From NCBI RefSeq assembly GCF_001544835.2, contig NZ_FCNX02000027.1, positions 1-44,405 of the forward strand: DNA of 44,405 nucleotides, read 5' to 3'. A program made the translations under genes and the position numbers. Each line of letters begins with the position of its first letter. Within the stretch, counting starts at the first letter, position 1. This document shows, piece by piece, positions 41,823-44,405 of the stretch. A model generated the notes under the pieces. That model searched no databases and was not told where the DNA came from. It saw only the letters and a program-made list of their open reading frames with translations. Source of the DNA: Caballeronia fortuita. GTDB lineage: Bacteria > Pseudomonadota > Gammaproteobacteria > Burkholderiales > Burkholderiaceae.

Positions 41823-42305
41823 ATGGAGACGAGGGATCAATTAGTCAGGCTAACGATTGGCGCCATTCAAGAGGAAATGGGTATTCCGGACTCGATGCTG
41901 CTTACGGGAGACCTGCTCTATCTGCTTTGGCGTGGCAGCGGGGAGGTGCGCTACCTGCATGTTCCACTGGATCTGGAAATGATCGAGAGCGTGCGCAAGT
42001 CGACCAGGGGCAATGCGGGCGGCGTGTATCGGAACTGCCGAGGTGAGCCGACGCCGCTTGCCTTATATCTGGCGTCGGTGTTCTTGCGGCAGAACGTGCC
42101 GATCGATGCCATTCGGCAGGAACTCGGTTTGACGGAAGCGACGATGAACCGGTTGCTCGATGTCCGGCATTTTGCTGACGATGTCACCGATCATGAACGC
42201 TCACCCCAACTGCTCAAGCTGAGTACGTTCGAGGGAAATGCGCCTGTTGTCAGTAATCATCTGCCGTCGGCAAGCGGCAATGGGAGAGTAAGTGTTCCTA
42301 AATAA
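41823..42305 (+). CDS. Unknown HTH-like protein, first member of coupled paralogous pair
   Basis: No known family recognised. From ATG 41823 the protein has 160 residues: a short helix (1-20), a beta-rich segment at 31-50 (LLYLLWRGSGEVRYLHVPLD), a linker with C-R-G at 72-74, then helices at 79-112. The segment RQNVPIDAIRQELGLTEATM is followed by NRLL and looks like a helix-turn-helix. A polar tail follows. The same blocks, at nearly the same spacing, occur in the next protein, so the two are diverged duplicates. GGAG lies 11 bases upstream; an alternative GTG at 41799 would add 8 residues. Base composition is below that of the neighbours, suggesting transfer. A regulator role is inferred. Confidence 0.7.
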   Translation: METRDQLVRLTIGAIQEEMGIPDSMLLTGDLLYLLWRGSGEVRYLHVPLDLEMIESVRKSTRGNAGGVYRNCRGEPTPLALYLASVFLRQNVPIDAIRQELGLTEATMNRLLDVRHFADDVTDHERSPQLLKLSTFEGNAPVVSNHLPSASGNGRVSVPK

Positions 42306-42705
42306 ATGTGTTTACCAGGTCGAGCTAAAACTAAACTCGCTCTTCAGAGAAACTGCGCCGATCGACCAGAGCTACGTTTTCGACAGCAAGCTCTATCTGT
42401 TCAGCAACGGGAAAGACGGATATGGCTACGAGTCTGTGTCGCTCGACTGCGCGGCGCCCAGGAAGTTGTGCAACGATCTGCGCGTCGTCGAGGCGCCGCC
42501 TGGCAAACCACGCGGACGCATCGACTACAGGCGAAAATTCCAGGCGCTGGCATTGCTGAACGATGGCGCGCCGGTCATGGAAGTATCGCGCGGCGTCAAT
42601 TTGTCGGTGACGACGGCGTATCGATATCGCCGGGAGTTGCAAGGCCTCGTCGCGTTGCGCCCTCAGAACACGAATTCGCTGCTTCGGATGCTTGCCTTCC
42701 GGTGA
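42292..42705 (+). CDS. Unknown HTH-like protein, second member of coupled paralogous pair
   Basis: The 137-residue protein begins at GTG 42292, with GGGAG 5 bases upstream and a 14-base overlap with the previous gene, so translation is probably coupled. Beta-rich segment 33-52 (KLYLFSNGKDGYGYESVSLD) matches the first protein at 8 of 20 positions without gaps. An R-G pair lies 19 residues before a conserved proline in both. The HTH-like block is LNDGAPVMEVSRGVNLSVTT followed by AYRYRREL (about 89-116). The end is short, without the partner's polar tail. The competing frame from 42306 is Arg-rich shadow sequence. No family recognised. Hetero-oligomer formation with the upstream protein is a reasonable guess, not shown. 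Confidence 0.72.
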   Translation: MFLNKCVYQVELKLNSLFRETAPIDQSYVFDSKLYLFSNGKDGYGYESVSLDCAAPRKLCNDLRVVEAPPGKPRGRIDYRRKFQALALLNDGAPVMEVSRGVNLSVTTAYRYRRELQGLVALRPQNTNSLLRMLAFR

Positions 42706-42746
42706 GGTAAATGTCGATGCGCAGAGCGTGTCGCAAGGAGGCGCAG

Positions 42747-43967
42747 CTATCCCGTCGCGCCTACCTCGCGCGCGGAGCGTGTCATATCGATACCCCGGCG
42801 TTCGCGGCTGAAGAAGATCAGCGCCGCGATCACGACGGCAACGACGCCCGCGACGATCGCCATTGCCATGCCGTAGTTGTTGCCGTGTGACGTGGCAAGC
42901 GAGGCCTGCATCGTCGCGTTCACCGCGGCGAGCAGGTTGCCGAGCTGATACACGAGTCCCGGAAAAGTCGCGCGAATTTCATCGGGCGATATCTCGTTCA
43001 GATGCACGGGAATCACGCCCCACGCGCCTTGCACCGAAATCTGCATGAGAAACGCGCCGACCGCGAGCATGACCGGCGTGGTGGAGAACGCCCACACGTA
43101 CAGCACCGGCAGCGCGATCAATGCGGCGATGAATATCGCCACGCGCCGCCCGATCTTCTCGGACAACGCACCGAAAATCAGCCCGCCGACAATCGCGCCG
43201 ATGTTCAGCGTAATCGTGATGAGCGATACGGTGTGCGGATCGAAGTGATGCTGCTCGCGCAGGAACGTGGGGTAGAGGTCCTGCGTGCCGTGCGAGAAGA
43301 AGTTGAACGCGGTCATCAGCACGATCGCGTAAAGCGAGAGCGTCCAGTTCCGCTTGAGCGTCGCGATGAGGCCGGGGCGCGGGCGCTTTTCCATCGCGCG
43401 CCATGCGGGCGATTCGGGCACGTGGGCGCGCACGTACATCACGAGCAGCGCGGGCGCGACGCCGATGAAGAACATCCCGCGCCAGCCGACGAACTGATAC
43501 AGCACGCCGAATGCGATCGACGCGAGCAGATAGCCGGTCGGATAGCCCGCCTGCAAGAGTCCGGACACGAAGCCGCGCGATGATGGCGGCACGGTTTCCA
43601 TCGTCAGCGCCGAGCCGACGCCCCATTCGCCGCCCATCGCGATGCCGAACAGGGCGCGCAGAATTAGGAGCGTCGTGAGATTTGGCGAAAGGCCGGAAAG
43701 CAGTTCGAGCAGCGAGTAGCACGCGATGTTGATCATCAGCGTCGGACGGCGGCCGAACTTGTCGGCGAGGCGGCCGAAAATCAGCGCGCCCAGAGGACGC
43801 ATCGCGAGCGTGAGCGTGATGGCAAACGCGACGTCCGGTATTTTCGTATTGAATTCGGCGGCGATATCCTTCAGGACGAAGACCATCAGAAAGAAATCGA
43901 AGGCGTCGAGGGTCCAGCCCAGATAGGCGGCCACTGTCACGTTTCTCTGTTCGCGCGTCCAACTCAT
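42747..43967 (-). CDS. MFS transporter, sialate/lactate:H+ symporter (SHS) type
   Basis: The 406-residue protein has about 12 hydrophobic segments. N-terminal signature: AAYLGWTLDAFDFFLMVFVL (TM1), followed by LGALIFGRLADKFGRRPTL (motif between TM2 and TM3) and GIAMGGEWGVGSALTMETVP in TM4-5. The second repeat of the loop motif is GLIFGALSEKIGRRVAIF. The TM1 D-x-x-D-F-F pattern and GGEWG fit the SHS group that imports small carboxylates such as lactate/pyruvate or sialate. I chose ATG 43967 (MSWTREQRN) with GGAGA upstream; the frame extension to 44030 has no ribosome-binding site. It is convergent with the coupled pair, 41 bases apart. Confidence 0.9.
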   Translation of the reverse strand: MSWTREQRNVTVAAYLGWTLDAFDFFLMVFVLKDIAAEFNTKIPDVAFAITLTLAMRPLGALIFGRLADKFGRRPTLMINIACYSLLELLSGLSPNLTTLLILRALFGIAMGGEWGVGSALTMETVPPSSRGFVSGLLQAGYPTGYLLASIAFGVLYQFVGWRGMFFIGVAPALLVMYVRAHVPESPAWRAMEKRPRPGLIATLKRNWTLSLYAIVLMTAFNFFSHGTQDLYPTFLREQHHFDPHTVSLITITLNIGAIVGGLIFGALSEKIGRRVAIFIAALIALPVLYVWAFSTTPVMLAVGAFLMQISVQGAWGVIPVHLNEISPDEIRATFPGLVYQLGNLLAAVNATMQASLATSHGNNYGMAMAIVAGVVAVVIAALIFFSRERRGIDMTRSAREVGATG

Positions 43968-44145
43968 TGCCGAAGTCTCCGATTTGATTATCGATGGGCA
44001 AGTGGTGCAATGCGGCACAGCAATTATCAAACCGGCCGCAGCCGCGCCGGACGGGCATTGCCGGCGCTGCGCACGATCAGTGTACGCCGCGCTTTAAACG
44101 CGTGCTTAAACGGAAAGGTTGGAAGCGGTCGAATGCGACGGCTTG

Positions 44146-44174
44146 ATGAATTGAATAATACGGATTCAATTCAT
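44146..44174. repeat. 11-bp inverted repeat near tRNA-Leu
   Basis: ATGAATTGAAT/ATTCAATTCAT with a 7-base centre (AATACGG). Perfect arms in a high-GC genome; operator or hairpin. Confidence 0.6.
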
Positions 44175-44241
44175 TTCCAATTCGACATGGCAATAATCGA
44201 ATTCAAGTCGAAAGGAAGTCGATTGGAAAACGAAGGCGGAA

Positions 44242-44273
44242 AACAAAAAACCCCGCGACGATGCGCGGGGTTT
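44242..44273 (-). terminator. Intrinsic terminator of tRNA-Leu
   Basis: AAACCCCGC/GCGGGGTTT stem. On the minus strand it is followed by a T run (AAAAAA on the plus strand at 44245-44250) and lies 46 bases past the tRNA 3' end. Confidence 0.85.
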
Positions 44274-44318
44274 CTGATTGCGATGCGCTCGAATGAGCGT
44301 CTCGCGAAAGAAGGACCT

Positions 44319-44405
44319 TGGTGCCCAGGAGAGGACTCGAACCTCCACGGTGTTGCCACCGCTAGGACCTGAACCTAGTGCGTCTACCAATTCCGCCACC
44401 TGGGC
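44319..44405 (-). tRNA. tRNA-Leu (CAG)
   Basis: Complete 87-base class II tRNA with encoded CCA (44321-44319). The acceptor GCCCAGG pairs with CCTGGGC. The anticodon stem CTAGG/CCTAG encloses loop TTCAGGT, anticodon CAG at 44371-44369. A long variable arm and GGTTCGAGTCC T-arm are present. The 5' end is the last base of the window. Confidence 0.97.

Larger units (their letters stand above)
43968..44318. other. Intergenic region between MFS gene and tRNA-Leu, 351 bp
   Basis: A/T-rich from about 44140. It contains an 11-bp inverted repeat (44146-44174), a longer imperfect inverted repeat (44178-44225) and the tRNA-Leu terminator (44242-44273). Frames here are tRNA-antisense artefacts. Confidence 0.6.

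Noticed and set aside
42306..42710. Alternative frame starting at ATG 42306 over the second paralogue
   Set aside because: Arg/Ala-rich shadow; the GTG frame at 42292 aligns with the preceding protein and has the ribosome-binding site.
44010..44372. 120-residue plus-strand frame ending with GEDSNLHGVA
   Set aside because: Its end is the antisense translation of tRNA-Leu and the rest is A/T-rich non-coding sequence with inverted repeats.
44166..44399. 77-residue minus-strand frame beginning MAELVDALGSGPSGG
   Set aside because: This is the well-known false protein produced by translating a tRNA-Leu gene; its first part lies entirely in tRNA-Leu.

Overview
This 44.4 kb, high-GC window looks like a chromosomal segment of Burkholderia sensu lato (Caballeronia/Paraburkholderia type). 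The reasons are the strong G/C third-position bias, the gene order rluB-like/rimP-nusA-infB-rbfA-truB followed by an EmrAB-type efflux operon, typA and odhA-odhB-lpdA-zapE, and the close resemblance of the proteins to that group. The genus call is inference. The window is bounded by two complete tRNA genes: tRNA-Asp(GTC) at the left edge (+) and tRNA-Leu(CAG) at the right edge (-).

Layout. 1-6.5 kb is a patchwork of small genes: a GNAT acetyltransferase, an AraC regulator with a cupin domain, a gamma-glutamylcyclotransferase-like protein, two tiny secreted proteins, a YdcF/ElyC-type membrane protein, a small unknown, a stand-alone IS5-type N-terminal domain (DUF4096), and a LysR regulator. 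6.5-11 kb holds a PLP aminotransferase, scpB (chromosome segregation) and a very large RluB-type 23S rRNA pseudouridine synthase. 11.4-17.8 kb is the translation/transcription operon rimP-nusA-infB-rbfA-truB, preceded by a leader with an intrinsic terminator and interrupted by another terminator-like hairpin. 17.9-22.9 kb (-) is a complete tripartite efflux operon (marR, NodT-type outer-membrane lipoprotein, emrA-like, emrB-like) with a good promoter/operator region divergent from typA. 23.2-32.3 kb holds typA, the 2-oxoglutarate dehydrogenase operon (odhA, odhB, lpdA) and zapE.

32.4-35.7 kb contains a second DUF4096-only protein, a DUF2147 protein, a surE paralogue with short tandem repeats on both sides, a small winged-helix-like protein and a DUF1571 secreted protein. 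35.7-41.5 kb (-) is a lipid-metabolism operon: small membrane protein, two-domain FabG-type reductase, MaoC hydratase, thiolase, FadD-type acyl-CoA ligase and DUF1571. Its reductase/hydratase/thiolase core recalls the mycobacterial fabG4-htdX-fadA2 cluster.

41.5-42.7 kb is the most unusual stretch: an AT-richer spacer followed by two overlapping, probably translationally coupled genes. The two proteins align with each other over a beta-rich segment and a helix-turn-helix-like segment, so they look like a diverged tandem duplicate. I recognise no family for them. The window ends with an SHS-type MFS carboxylate transporter and inverted repeats next to tRNA-Leu.

Most of the window is ordinary core genome. 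The candidates for something undescribed are the coupled paralogous pair (41823-42705), the two DUF4096-only proteins, and several structured leaders. All calls were made by eye from the sequence; no database search was run.
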